A stretch of DNA of 64,000 nucleotides from JAGVPT01 sp964439265 (GCA_964439265.1 CAYTOA010000001.1:236850-300849); one strand, 5' to 3'. Shown: positions 1 to 8,414, counted from the first letter of the stretch. Program-made: numbers and translations. The notes: generated by a model from the sequence alone, not told the origin.

Positions 1-593
1 GCAAACTTACGGTTGTCGCCATGGAGGGATGGAACAGGTCAATGTGGTGGGAAGATACGGGATTGCAATGGGTTCCCACGTCGCCCCATATTCCAAACGC
101 TGCGACCGCGCTGTTCTGCGCGGCGACAGGAATTCTTGGCGAGCTTGATGGGTTGAGCGTCGGGATCGGATATACCCTGCCGTTCCAGCTTGTCGGCGCG
201 CCGTGGATCGATGCTGCTCAACTTGCTCATGAACTGAACGGCATTAATATTCAGGGTGTCTATTTTCGCCCTACCGTATACACGCCTTTTTACGGAGCCA
301 TGCAGGGGAAGCAGGTGAATGGAGTTCAAATCTACTTCTTGGATCGGAGCAAAGTGAATCTCGTGAACATTCAACTCTATATTGTGCAGGCAATAAACGG
401 TTTGTATCCGGCCAGGGACATATTCAATCATTCCGATTCATCACGGATAAAGATGTTTGATAATGTCATGGGCACTGACGCGGTCCGCATTGCCCTGCAG
501 CAAAAAGTCCCGGCAGCGTCCATTATCGCGGGGTGGAAAAAGGAGATCGATTCGTTTATGCGGATTCGGAATAAGTATTTGTTGTACGAATAA
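1..593 (+). CDS. NamZ-type exo-beta-N-acetylmuramidase (DUF1343), C-terminal part
   Basis: The reading frame is open from base 3, so the gene begins outside the window; about 196 C-terminal residues are present of a family that usually has about 400. The visible part starts with TVVAMEGW and runs through WEDTGLQWVPTSPHIP, a block characteristic of the DUF1343/NamZ family (GH171), which removes terminal N-acetylmuramic acid from peptidoglycan fragments. It also contains GAPWIDA. The ATG at 21 is internal, not a start. The signal peptide and N-terminal catalytic residues lie outside the window and cannot be checked. The family call is fairly secure; the exact substrate is inferred from the family. 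Confidence 0.82.
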   Translation, partial: KLTVVAMEGWNRSMWWEDTGLQWVPTSPHIPNAATALFCAATGILGELDGLSVGIGYTLPFQLVGAPWIDAAQLAHELNGINIQGVYFRPTVYTPFYGAMQGKQVNGVQIYFLDRSKVNLVNIQLYIVQAINGLYPARDIFNHSDSSRIKMFDNVMGTDAVRIALQQKVPAASIIAGWKKEIDSFMRIRNKYLLYE

Positions 594-893
594 TTTGTTG
601 TGCGTCGAGTGGATGTGCGCCTTTTCAAGAAGTTGTCGGACGGCATATCGAAGACTCCTGCATAACGCGAGATCATTGTCGATCTCGAATCAAATGCTGC
701 CCGACATATCTTAAGTATGTGTTGTTGGCGGCCAAGCTTGGTAAGTTGACGGACACCTTTCCGATTTACCCTGTTAGATTTTTCGGCATAATGTGATTTT
801 TTTGACTGAGGTGTCCGTCACCTCTCGCAGCAAACTCAACATTGATCACTACCGAAGTTTGCAACTCATACGAAATTGTTCTAATTTTAATTG
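594..893. other. Intergenic region with one palindromic repeat
   Basis: Short open frames here have no recognisable protein character. The only clear structure is the inverted repeat at 747-820, described separately. No convincing sigma70 promoter for the downstream membrane protein was found. Confidence 0.5.
747..820. repeat. GTGTCCG palindromic repeat, copy 1
   Basis: A perfect 12-bp inverted repeat, TGACGGACACCT (747-758) and AGGTGTCCGTCA (809-820), encloses a 50-bp AT-rich centre. The left arm continues into TTTCCGATTTACC, which is almost identical to the copy at 9578-9656. It looks like a REP-type dispersed element; no transposase gene for it is present in the window. Confidence 0.7.
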
Positions 894-1409
894 ATGCAAA
901 AGCAGAGTTCGAAAGTTTCATTGTTCATCCTCATCGTGAGCGCCATCGTCTGGTTGGGAGCTGTCAACGTCCGTGCAGTGATCGGCAACGAGCTCCTGAA
1001 TTTCGGGACGCTCGACTTTAAAGACCATCTGGACGCTGAACTCGAGCGGGAGGTGTTTCGGCTTATCAGCCTTACATCCGTGATCGTCATCGGGGGCTAC
1101 CTTGCGACTTTTGCAAGCGCGGTTATTTTGGTGAGGAGCACGACACTTCGTTTCAGAGAAAACGGCTGGCTGATGATGAGCGCGATTTTGTTCTTTATGT
1201 TTTCACCAGTAGAATTTTACACGCTGTTCCTCGACTGGAAAATGATCTCGCTCGATTTTTTCGCCAGCCCCACATTGACGGATTTCAGAGTATTGTTCAT
1301 TCACAGGCTCGCAGCACTCGCAGGAGTGCCGATGATCGCGTTGCTTTCCTACTACACCATTGTCGGCCTGGCGATTTGGCGGCCCTTAATAAAGCAGCCA
1401 TCTGTATAG
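894..1409 (+). CDS. Hypothetical four-helix membrane protein
   Basis: I do not recognise the family. The 171-residue product has four hydrophobic stretches, at roughly residues 9-27, 55-78, 90-112 and 135-162, so it should be an integral inner-membrane protein with little soluble mass. The ATG at 894 is chosen over the TTG directly before it at 891. No Shine-Dalgarno site is evident. It stands alone between a repeat-containing spacer and a small unknown gene 28 bp downstream on the same strand, with which it might be co-transcribed. No catalytic or metal-binding motif is visible. Confidence 0.6.
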   Translation: MQKQSSKVSLFILIVSAIVWLGAVNVRAVIGNELLNFGTLDFKDHLDAELEREVFRLISLTSVIVIGGYLATFASAVILVRSTTLRFRENGWLMMSAILFFMFSPVEFYTLFLDWKMISLDFFASPTLTDFRVLFIHRLAALAGVPMIALLSYYTIVGLAIWRPLIKQPSV

Positions 1410-1437
1410 CTCTTTTTTTCAGATTTGAGTATATCGT

Positions 1438-1698
1438 ATGACGGTCGAAGAAACATTATCGGAATTAGAAATTGTAGCGCGCGACATGGGCGTCCACATT
1501 CGATACGAGAAAGGCGATTTTGACGGCGGCTACTGCCTTCTCCGGGAAGAACGTATTATCGTTGTGAACAAAAAGCTGAACCCCAACAAAAAAGCTTCAG
1601 TGCTGTCGCAGGCGTTCGGCGAACTCGGCATCGAAAACGTCTATATCAAGCCGGCAATCCGGCTGTTCATCGAAGACGAGCTTGTGCGTGCACGATAA
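1438..1698 (+). CDS. Conserved small protein of unknown function (86 aa)
   Basis: The product is short, charged and soluble with no signal peptide. A central stretch, GGYCLLREERIIVVNKKL, followed by a helical segment, is reminiscent of small proteins in FCB genomes related in shape to IrrE/ImmA-like domains, but there is no HExxH motif and hence no sign of peptidase activity. It is followed by aroQ, a HAD phosphatase and acpS on the same strand, with an 87-bp spacer that contains an inverted repeat. The function is unknown and the resemblance is from memory only. Confidence 0.6.
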   Translation: MTVEETLSELEIVARDMGVHIRYEKGDFDGGYCLLREERIIVVNKKLNPNKKASVLSQAFGELGIENVYIKPAIRLFIEDELVRAR

Positions 1699-1706
1699 AG
1701 AATTAT

Positions 1707-1778
1707 CCACGAAGGGCACGAAGAGACACTAAGTAATAATTTTCCTATTTTGTTTGTGCCCCTTCGTGATCTTCGCGG
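1707..1778. repeat. Imperfect 23-bp inverted repeat before aroQ
   Basis: The arms 1707-1729 (beginning CCACGAAGGGCACG) and 1756-1778 (ending CTTCGTGATCTTCGCGG) match at 18 of 23 positions as an inverted pair. The right arm ends 7 bp before the aroQ start codon. A related word, CCCTTCGTGTCCTTGGCGG, occurs near 38305, so this is probably a dispersed repeat rather than a gene-specific regulator. Confidence 0.5.
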
Positions 1779-1785
1779 AAAAAAT

Positions 1786-2223
1786 ATGAACATACTCGTC
1801 ATCAACGGACCAAACCTCAATTTGCTCGGCACACGTGAGCCCGAAATTTACGGGAGCCAGACGCTAAAGGACATTGAAGATGAACTCAGGTCGTCGTTCC
1901 CTCACGTCAATCTTACGTTCTTCCAATCAAATCATGAGGGCGCCATCATCGACAAGCTGCAGTCTGCGCAGCCCGAAAAAAATGACGGCATTGTTCTCAA
2001 TGCCGCAGCGTACACTCATTACTCCTACGCCATTCGGGATGCTATTGCGGCGTTAAATATTCCAGTCATCGAAGTTCATATCTCCAACATCCACCTGCGG
2101 GAGGAATTTCGAAAGACTTCGGTCACGGCGCCCGTCTGCAAAGCGCAAATTTCCGGGTTTGGATCCGCAGGCTACCGCATCGCAGTTGAAACTCTCATCC
2201 AACATTCGCTCTCTTCGAAATGA
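1786..2223 (+). CDS. aroQ: Type II 3-dehydroquinate dehydratase
   Basis: Catalyses dehydration of 3-dehydroquinate to 3-dehydroshikimate in the shikimate pathway. The 145-residue length is normal for the small dodecameric type II enzyme. The opening MNILVINGPNLNLLG is diagnostic; the catalytic Arg17 and Tyr22 lie in TREPEIYG, followed by the SNHEG block near 48-52 and VHISN at 97-101. An in-frame ATG at 1750 would add 12 residues read from the repeat, so the start at 1786 is preferred. The 3' end overlaps the next gene by four bases (ATGA), indicating translational coupling. Confidence 0.96.
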   Translation: MNILVINGPNLNLLGTREPEIYGSQTLKDIEDELRSSFPHVNLTFFQSNHEGAIIDKLQSAQPEKNDGIVLNAAAYTHYSYAIRDAIAALNIPVIEVHISNIHLREEFRKTSVTAPVCKAQISGFGSAGYRIAVETLIQHSLSSK

Positions 2224-2909
2224 TTAAAGCCGTCGTGTTCGACCTTGACAATACGCTCGTTGACTTTATGCTTATGAAGCGTCAGGCAATTGATGCCGCC
2301 ATCAATGCGATGATCGATGCAGGATTGAACCTCAGCCGGGAGGATATCCAATCCCGCATCGACGCCATCTATAAAGAGCGCGGAATGGAATTTCAGAATG
2401 TGTTCGACCAGCTTCTCTACGGCGAGTTCCAGAAGCTGAACTACAAGATATTATCGGCCGGAGTGATTGCCTACCGGCGCGCGCGAGAAGCCGCCTTGGT
2501 TCCGTATCCTCACGTGTACATGACGCTCATGGAATTGTTGAAGATGGGTATCCGGATGGCTGTGGTGTCCGACGCGCCGGCACGGGAAGCGTGGCTACGC
2601 CTTTCGTATCTGAATTTTCATCACATCTTCGATCACGTCGTGACGTTTGAGGATACCGGCGAACGGAAGCCTCATGAAGCGCCCTTTCGCCGGGCGTTGG
2701 AATTGCTCCGGGTCGAGCCGGGCGAAGCGTTGATGATCGGCGACTGGGCAGAGCGCGATGTCGTCGGTGCAGCCAAAGTAGGCATGAAAACGGTCTTTGC
2801 CCGTTACGGCGACACGTTCGGGACCGTCGAATCTAATGCAGACTTCGAGGTCGATGACATCGCGGAATTGATCGATGTCGTGAGAAATGAAAACAGCGTG
2901 AGAATATAG
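2220..2909 (+). CDS. HAD-superfamily hydrolase (subfamily IA phosphatase)
   Basis: A soluble 229-residue HAD phosphatase. Motif I is FDLDNT with the nucleophile Asp8 or its near neighbour, motif II is VVSDA near residue 117, the motif III lysine is in ERKPHEAPF, and motif IV is MIGDWAERD. The cap domain is the alpha-helical insert between motifs I and II. It overlaps aroQ by four bases and is followed directly by acpS, so the three are likely one transcript. The substrate cannot be inferred from sequence; phosphoglycolate-like or nucleotide substrates are common in this subfamily. Confidence 0.88.
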   Translation: MIKAVVFDLDNTLVDFMLMKRQAIDAAINAMIDAGLNLSREDIQSRIDAIYKERGMEFQNVFDQLLYGEFQKLNYKILSAGVIAYRRAREAALVPYPHVYMTLMELLKMGIRMAVVSDAPAREAWLRLSYLNFHHIFDHVVTFEDTGERKPHEAPFRRALELLRVEPGEALMIGDWAERDVVGAAKVGMKTVFARYGDTFGTVESNADFEVDDIAELIDVVRNENSVRI

Positions 2910-2910
2910 C

Positions 2911-3291
2911 GTGATCCAGGGAATCGGCGTTGACCTTATCGAAATTCAAAGGATCCAATCGTCGATCGACGAGTTTGGCGAAACGTTTCTTCGGAAGATT
3001 TTTACCGATGTGGAGATCGCCTATTGCCGTTCGAGAAAAAATCCGGCACAGCATTTTGCCGCACGCTTCGCCGCAAAAGAGGCGGTAAGTAAGGCGCTGT
3101 CGACAGGGTGGAGCGGAGAGTTTGAATGGAAGAACGTTGAAGTGACGAACGAGTTGTCGGGGAAACCAAACGTCATTCTCCACGGGACGACCGCAGATGC
3201 TCTGAAGAAGAGCAGGGTGCATCTCTCGCTGTCGCATTCCGATTCGGCAGTGGCGGCGTTTGCGATCATCGAAGTTCTTGAGTCACCCTAG
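2911..3291 (+). CDS. acpS: Holo-[acyl-carrier-protein] synthase
   Basis: Transfers the 4'-phosphopantetheine arm of CoA to apo-ACP, needed for fatty acid and lipid A synthesis. The 126-residue size is typical of the trimeric AcpS type. The Mg-binding GVDLIEIQRI block has Asp8, and FAAKEAVSKAL has Glu57 and the catalytic Lys56 region. The start is GTG at 2911, one base after the preceding stop codon. It is the last gene of the plus-strand group and meets the minus-strand transglutaminase gene, with only 23 bp between their stop codons. Confidence 0.95.
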   Translation: MIQGIGVDLIEIQRIQSSIDEFGETFLRKIFTDVEIAYCRSRKNPAQHFAARFAAKEAVSKALSTGWSGEFEWKNVEVTNELSGKPNVILHGTTADALKKSRVHLSLSHSDSAVAAFAIIEVLESP

Positions 3292-3314
3292 CTAGATGGA
3301 TCTTTGCTGAACGG

Positions 3315-4259
3315 CTATTGCTGCTGTTGCTGGGCGGCGAGACTCTCGTCGATGAGGTCCTCCTGTTCGGGCCCCGGCTGCGAAAGGAGCCGGACTTTAT
3401 TCGTCTCTTCAAATACCCGGCCGTCTTCATACCCGATCGACACGTAGACCGAAAGCTGCTGACGCGCAGGTCCTTTGAACGTTCCTTTCACCGGTGAACA
3501 GTCCGCAAAATCTCTTCCCACCGCGAGCTTCACATGTTTGTCGCCGACCCAGATATTGTTCGTCGGATCGATGCCGGTCCAGCCCCGTCCGGGCAGCCAT
3601 GCTTCCACCCAGGCATGCGTTGCCCCCTCGCCCCGCATGCCGGTCTTATTCGGACAAACATAGCCGCTGACGTAACGGCTGGGGACCCTAAGAGTGCGCA
3701 ACACCTGCAGCATCAAGTGTGCAAAATCCTGGCAGACGCCTGCGCGATGCTCCAGGATCTGATCGACAGTCGTCTCGATCGTCGTAATTCCTTTGATGTA
3801 ATCAAAATTTTTGTAGATGTAATCATTACACCTTTCAAGAGTTGCAGCGACGCTTTTGTCGTGACGCACTTTTTCTGCGATACGATTGACCTCGTGCTGC
3901 TTCGCCACCGGGCGTGCAGCTGCGAGCTCCAGCAGCTGAATTTGAGTTTCCAGCTCCCCGTCTAACTTCTCCCATTGCTCGGCGCAGTCATCTCCGGCTC
4001 CGACCGGTATCACGCGTACGACAACGCGGCTTTCTATGACAAGCTCTTTGTGCGCCGACAGAAGGTTAAAGACGCCCGTTTTGTTCCCCCAATAATCCTG
4101 GAAAGTGTCGATGAGCGGCTGGCCGGTTACATTCAATTCGAACTGCAATGTCTCCTGCTGTTGGCACTGATACGGAAAGATCTTTACCTCATTGACGCTC
4201 TCCTGAACAGGACGGTCGTAGAGGTATTTCGTAATGTGTTGAATCTTGAAAATGGGCAT
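3315..4259 (-). CDS. Transglutaminase-like cysteine peptidase-fold protein
   Basis: A 314-residue protein with an N-terminal bacterial transglutaminase-associated beta domain (about 1-85) and a C-terminal transglutaminase-like core. The catalytic triad is visible as Cys176 in GVCQDFAH, His215 in ATHAWVEAW and Asp231 in GIDPTNN. There is no signal peptide, so it is probably cytoplasmic. The C-terminus ends in a short glutamine run. It is the last of three minus-strand genes with the alpha-E and ATP-grasp proteins, a recurring association predicted to make or modify a peptide or amide bond. Whether it hydrolyses or transfers is unknown. Confidence 0.88.
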   Translation of the reverse strand: MPIFKIQHITKYLYDRPVQESVNEVKIFPYQCQQQETLQFELNVTGQPLIDTFQDYWGNKTGVFNLLSAHKELVIESRVVVRVIPVGAGDDCAEQWEKLDGELETQIQLLELAAARPVAKQHEVNRIAEKVRHDKSVAATLERCNDYIYKNFDYIKGITTIETTVDQILEHRAGVCQDFAHLMLQVLRTLRVPSRYVSGYVCPNKTGMRGEGATHAWVEAWLPGRGWTGIDPTNNIWVGDKHVKLAVGRDFADCSPVKGTFKGPARQQLSVYVSIGYEDGRVFEETNKVRLLSQPGPEQEDLIDESLAAQQQQQ

Positions 4260-4265
4260 GCGCGC

Positions 4266-5210
4266 CTATGAATATGAAAAGAAACTTTGCGCCAGTCTTT
4301 TGCTGAATTCGAGGATCCGGCTCTTAACATCCGCGAGAAACGTCTGAACGGAGTCCCTGGTGATATCGTCCACATCCGTATATCGAACATGGCTGTACAG
4401 GTTCTTAAAATATCTGGCGAGTGATACGTTGTCGACATGCGTGCTTTCCGCGATGACGTCGGCGAAATACCTGTCGATACGGCTCAACGAATAAATTACC
4501 GAACGCGTAAAGTTCTGGTCGAACATCACTTGGTGAAGAACGTCTTTGTTGGGATTAGAGGTTCGGTACATTTTCAGGTGGAGCTCATATCCCGAAAGAG
4601 AGAGAAGGAGGTATTTCCATTGCAGGATATCGCGCGGAGTCTGCAGATCGTACTGAATCGCCGCAAATTGCCGGTCGGCCATCTCAATAGTCAGCAGCGA
4701 TCGCTCGATATAGCGTCCAAGGTTCAGAAATCTCCACCCGAGTGCGCGGGGCATGGTCGCTTCGGTAATGCCGTTATACAGCAGACTGTGGCGCATAAGG
4801 CCGTCGATCGACTCCAGTGCCTTGTAGCCCATAATATCATTGGCGAATGCCGGCTGGTTGACAAGATGATACATTTGGTTTAATTGTTCCCAGACTTCTT
4901 TCGTAATGTGATCCTGCGCGCCCCGTGCGTTCTCCCGCGCACGTGTCACAATCACTTTCAGCGAATTGACATTTTCTCCCTCCACGAGGAGTTTTTTCAA
5001 AGCTCCGGGCGTATCGTACTCCAGAAGTGCACATTGCTCTTCGTCCAGACGTGAAAAAATATTCAGCGCAGGACGCCATGTCAGCGAGCTGTCAACGCCC
5101 TTGTCGAGAGACATAATATAATTTGTCCTTGTAACGCGCAGCAGGCCGTCGGCGCGCTCCATGTAGCGGTTTAGCCAGAACAAGGAATCGGCGATTCTGC
5201 TAAGCATCAT
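4266..5210 (-). CDS. Alpha-E domain protein (DUF403)
   Basis: An all-alpha 314-residue protein beginning with LSRIADSLFWLNRYMERADG, the characteristic opening of the alpha-E family. No enzymatic motif is known for the family; it is found almost only beside circularly permuted ATP-grasp and transglutaminase-like proteins, as here. The gene lies 6 bp upstream of the transglutaminase gene and 51 bp downstream of the ATP-grasp gene. Two adjacent ATG codons open the frame; the second (5207) gives the more usual MLSR start. Its role as scaffold or peptide carrier is inference. Confidence 0.88.
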   Translation of the reverse strand: MMLSRIADSLFWLNRYMERADGLLRVTRTNYIMSLDKGVDSSLTWRPALNIFSRLDEEQCALLEYDTPGALKKLLVEGENVNSLKVIVTRARENARGAQDHITKEVWEQLNQMYHLVNQPAFANDIMGYKALESIDGLMRHSLLYNGITEATMPRALGWRFLNLGRYIERSLLTIEMADRQFAAIQYDLQTPRDILQWKYLLLSLSGYELHLKMYRTSNPNKDVLHQVMFDQNFTRSVIYSLSRIDRYFADVIAESTHVDNVSLARYFKNLYSHVRYTDVDDITRDSVQTFLADVKSRILEFSKRLAQSFFSYS

Positions 5211-5261
5211 AAGAATGTTGTGGATGTGTCATCGTTGTGTTTCTCACAGCCCAGGCAGAGT

Positions 5262-6710
5262 TCATAGATCGACCACCCATGTGTCTTTGCTCCCTCCACC
5301 TTGCGAAGAATTGACGACGAGTGAGCCTTCGCGCAGGGCGACGCGCGTAAGTCCGCCTGGTACGATCTGAACTCCTTCGGGCCCGCACAACGCGTACGGA
5401 CGCAGGTCCACATGCCGGGGCTGGAACTTGCCGTCGATGAAACAGGGAACGGTAGAGAGTTTGATGATCGGCTGAGCAATGAATCCGCGCGGGTCCTTTT
5501 CAATGTCGCGCTTCGCTTTCAGTAGTTCTTCCTCGCCTGCCTTGTTTCCCATGATCATCCCGTATCCCCCCGATTCGTTTGTCCGCTTGATTACGACCTG
5601 GTCGAGGTGGTCGAAGACGAATTCCCTGTCGTCGGGTTTGCGCAAATCGTATGTCGGAACGTTGGCAAGGATGGGCTCTTCGTTCAGATAGTAGCGGATC
5701 ATCGAAGGGACGTAGGCGTAAATCGCTTTGTCATCGGCGACGCCGTTTCCGACGGCATTGACGATGGCCACGCTTCCTTTACGGTACGCGCCCATAAGGC
5801 CCGGGATGCCGAGGGCGCTGTCCGGACGGAAGATCAACGGGTCGAGGAATTCGTCGTCGATTCTACGGTAGATAACGTGTACCTGCTCCAGCCCGTTCGT
5901 CGTTTTCATATAGACTTTATTTTGATCGACGACAAGGTCTCTTCCCTCGACAAGAGCGATGCCCATCTGTCTTGCGAGAAATGCGTGCTCGTAATACGCT
6001 GAGTTGTAGATTCCCGGGGTCAGCAGCACAACGGTAGGCCGCGCGGTTTGTGCAGGAGCGAGCGACAGGAGTATCTGATGAAGGAGAAGAGGATAATTGC
6101 TCACGACGCGGACCTTATTTACTGCCACCATGTCCGGGAAGATGCGTTTAGTGACTTCGCGGTTCTCAAGCATATACGATACACCGGAGGGAGTGCGCAG
6201 GTTGTCTTCCAGGACGAAAAAGGTTCCGGCGTTGTCACGGATGATGTCGATCCCCGCGATGTGCACATAAATGTCAAACGGTACAGCGATGCCGAAAACC
6301 TCGCGGGTATAATGCGGACACGACGCCACGAGTGCAGGGGGGATGATTCCATCCTTTAGTATTTGCTGAGTCGAATAGATATCTTTGAGGAAAAGATTCA
6401 GCGTTTTGATGCGCTGTTTGATTCCCTCTTCTACACGGCTCCACTCAGCCGCGGTGATAATGCGCGGTATGATGTCGAACGGAAATATTCTTTCGATGCC
6501 GGCATTATCACTGTAGACCGTGAATGTGATGCCCTGGTTAAGAAAGAGCTCGCTCGCGAGTTTTTCTTTTTGCTGCAATGATGCGCCGTCCAACATTTTC
6601 AGCGCTTCAAAGACCCGTCCATATTGCGGACGGATCTGTTTTTTATCGCACATTTCATCCCAATACCCAGCCGGGCATTCGTATTGATGCAATAATTCAG
6701 AAGTGGTCAT
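5262..6710 (-). CDS. Circularly permuted ATP-grasp type 2 protein (DUF404/DUF407)
   Basis: A 482-residue protein of the circularly permuted ATP-grasp family, which is predicted to form amide bonds from ATP, a carboxylate and an amine. Recognisable blocks include TVYSDNAGIERIFPFDIIPR, the FVLEDNLRTPSGVSYMLENR segment, the VNAVGNGVADDKAIYAYVP segment and the C-terminal RPYALCG and VVNSSQGGGSKDTWV blocks. It is the first gene of the minus-strand triad with alpha-E and transglutaminase-like proteins. Length and organisation are normal for the family. The substrate is unknown in any organism I can name with confidence. Confidence 0.9.
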   Translation of the reverse strand: MTTSELLHQYECPAGYWDEMCDKKQIRPQYGRVFEALKMLDGASLQQKEKLASELFLNQGITFTVYSDNAGIERIFPFDIIPRIITAAEWSRVEEGIKQRIKTLNLFLKDIYSTQQILKDGIIPPALVASCPHYTREVFGIAVPFDIYVHIAGIDIIRDNAGTFFVLEDNLRTPSGVSYMLENREVTKRIFPDMVAVNKVRVVSNYPLLLHQILLSLAPAQTARPTVVLLTPGIYNSAYYEHAFLARQMGIALVEGRDLVVDQNKVYMKTTNGLEQVHVIYRRIDDEFLDPLIFRPDSALGIPGLMGAYRKGSVAIVNAVGNGVADDKAIYAYVPSMIRYYLNEEPILANVPTYDLRKPDDREFVFDHLDQVVIKRTNESGGYGMIMGNKAGEEELLKAKRDIEKDPRGFIAQPIIKLSTVPCFIDGKFQPRHVDLRPYALCGPEGVQIVPGGLTRVALREGSLVVNSSQGGGSKDTWVVDL

Positions 6711-6912
6711 GAATTGTCGTCGGCTTGGTTCGTAACCCCGGTGAAATTAAGATCGTTGAAATGATTGAGTGGATCGGCAATTCCTTGGGCGCACAACTCT
6801 TTGCGCGGGGAGAACGCTTCGCAGCCCTTGAAATTTCTACCCCTGCTGGATTTAATTTAATGCATATCAATTCCATTTTCAAGGGGTTGTCGATGCAGTA
6901 CTGAATCAGGTA

Positions 6913-7701
6913 TTACGGCAGGAGGGAAGCAATTGCCTTTTTAACCATTGCGGGATTGTCGGCGATGATCCCGTCGACGCCCGACCGGACCATGCGCGCG
7001 ACGTCGCGTTCGGATTTCACGCCGTACACATATACCCTGCAATTTTCCTTGTGGGCGTCGTGCATAACGTCGCTATTGAGCTGGTATTTGCTGCAGATAA
7101 AGATGTCGGCATGCGCCCTGGCGGCAAGCTGGGACGGCGAGTGGCGGAAGTCGGCGATGGGGTTATAGAGGATGCCGGTCACAATACTGCTGTCGACGCG
7201 CTTGATCGCCTTCATCATGAGATGGTTGAATGATGAGAACATTACCCGGTGCGTCGCCTTGAATCGCGCAACCAGCCGGAGGATCTCTTCTTCGACCGAG
7301 AATCCGTCATGGCCTGTCACGTCGGGTTTTATTTCGATGTTGATGCCGATGTTCCGTTTCGTGAGGGGGAGAACTTCCTTAAGAAGAGGGATCCGTTCGC
7401 GGGAAAATTTTCTGGAAAACCAGGAGCCGTTGTCGATTTCCGAGAGTTCCCGGGCCGTGAAAGTTTTGAGCGCACCGCGCCCTTCCGATGTGCGGTTCAA
7501 TTTTTTATCGTGGAAGACGATAAACTCGCCGTCCGACGAGAGGCGCACGTCGAGTTCGATCATCTCTGCCTTTGCCTCGATGGCCTTGTGGAATGCAGCC
7601 AGCGAATTCTCGGGCGCTTCCTCGGAAAAACCGCGGTGGGCAATGACGACCGGTGAAGCGCTTGAGCCGAAATTGTGCAGTATCTTTTTCGAAGAGGGCA
7701 T
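6913..7701 (-). CDS. Glycerophosphodiester phosphodiesterase
   Basis: Hydrolyses glycerophosphodiesters to glycerol 3-phosphate and an alcohol. The 262-residue TIM barrel opens with IAHRGFSEEAPENS, where His22-Arg23 begin the GDPD signature, followed by Glu49 and Asp51 in IELDVRLS and His64 in VFHD, the metal and catalytic set of the family. There is no signal peptide, which points to the cytoplasmic UgpQ-like type rather than the periplasmic GlpQ type. It lies 9 bp downstream of adk on the same strand, so the two are probably co-transcribed. A 202-bp spacer separates it from the ATP-grasp gene downstream. Confidence 0.93.
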   Translation of the reverse strand: MPSSKKILHNFGSSASPVVIAHRGFSEEAPENSLAAFHKAIEAKAEMIELDVRLSSDGEFIVFHDKKLNRTSEGRGALKTFTARELSEIDNGSWFSRKFSRERIPLLKEVLPLTKRNIGINIEIKPDVTGHDGFSVEEEILRLVARFKATHRVMFSSFNHLMMKAIKRVDSSIVTGILYNPIADFRHSPSQLAARAHADIFICSKYQLNSDVMHDAHKENCRVYVYGVKSERDVARMVRSGVDGIIADNPAMVKKAIASLLP

Positions 7702-7710
7702 CGAGTGATA

Positions 7711-8355
7711 TTAATGTTCCAGCGTCGCAAGAAGGCGCTGTATGATGTCGACGATTTCTCCCATGCCGTCGACGTTGCGGAGCAATCCTAATTCTTCATA
7801 ATATTTTTTCACCGGTGCGGTCTCGGAGCGATAGATCTCGAGGCGTTTCCGTATCGTTTCGGGAGTATCGTCGCCCCGTTCGCGCAATTCGCCGCCGCAT
7901 TTGAAGCATTTGTCGGCGGTGCTGAAATGGTCGATTTCCGAATTATAGATTTTTCCGCAGTTTTTGCACACGAGTCTCTTGCTGAGTCGGTCGATGATCT
8001 CTTCTTCCTTCACGTCAAGGTTGATCACCTTGTTCACCTTGATGTGAAGTTCTTTGAAGATCGGATGCAGCGCTTTAGCCTGAGCGACCGTTCGCGGGAA
8101 GCCGTCTAAGATGAATCCGTTCTTGCAGCGGTCGGTCTGCAATATATCCTTTATCAAGCCGATCATGACATCGTCGGGAACAAGTTTGCCGTGACTCATG
8201 AATTCGTTGGCTTTGATCCCGAGCGGCGTTCGTTCATTGATCGCATCGCGCAGAATATCCCCGGTGGAAATATGAGGAATATGATAAATGTGTGAAAGAA
8301 TTTTTGCCTGCGTCCCTTTGCCGACGCCGGGTGCTCCGAAAAGGATGATATTCAT
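7711..8355 (-). CDS. adk: Adenylate kinase, zinc-binding lid type
   Basis: Interconverts ATP plus AMP and two ADP. The P-loop GAPGVGKGT spans residues 7-15, the AMP site includes STGDILR, and DGFPRT begins at residue 84. The LID domain carries four cysteines (130, 133, 150, 153) in two Cys-x2-Cys pairs, indicating a structural zinc, as in Gram-positive and some FCB enzymes. The 214-residue length is normal. The gene is followed by the phosphodiesterase after 9 bp and preceded by rlmN on the same strand with a 59-bp gap. Confidence 0.97.
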   Translation of the reverse strand: MNIILFGAPGVGKGTQAKILSHIYHIPHISTGDILRDAINERTPLGIKANEFMSHGKLVPDDVMIGLIKDILQTDRCKNGFILDGFPRTVAQAKALHPIFKELHIKVNKVINLDVKEEEIIDRLSKRLVCKNCGKIYNSEIDHFSTADKCFKCGGELRERGDDTPETIRKRLEIYRSETAPVKKYYEELGLLRNVDGMGEIVDIIQRLLATLEH

Positions 8356-8414
8356 GGTCTGGTTTCGAGGATTAGGAATTGCCGAACGCCGATGCTGTTG
8401 ATTGTGGGTGACTT

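Noticed and set aside
428..714. Short frames overlapping or following the NamZ gene end
   Set aside because: They overlap the supported gene in other frames or lie in the spacer, without homology or a start signal.
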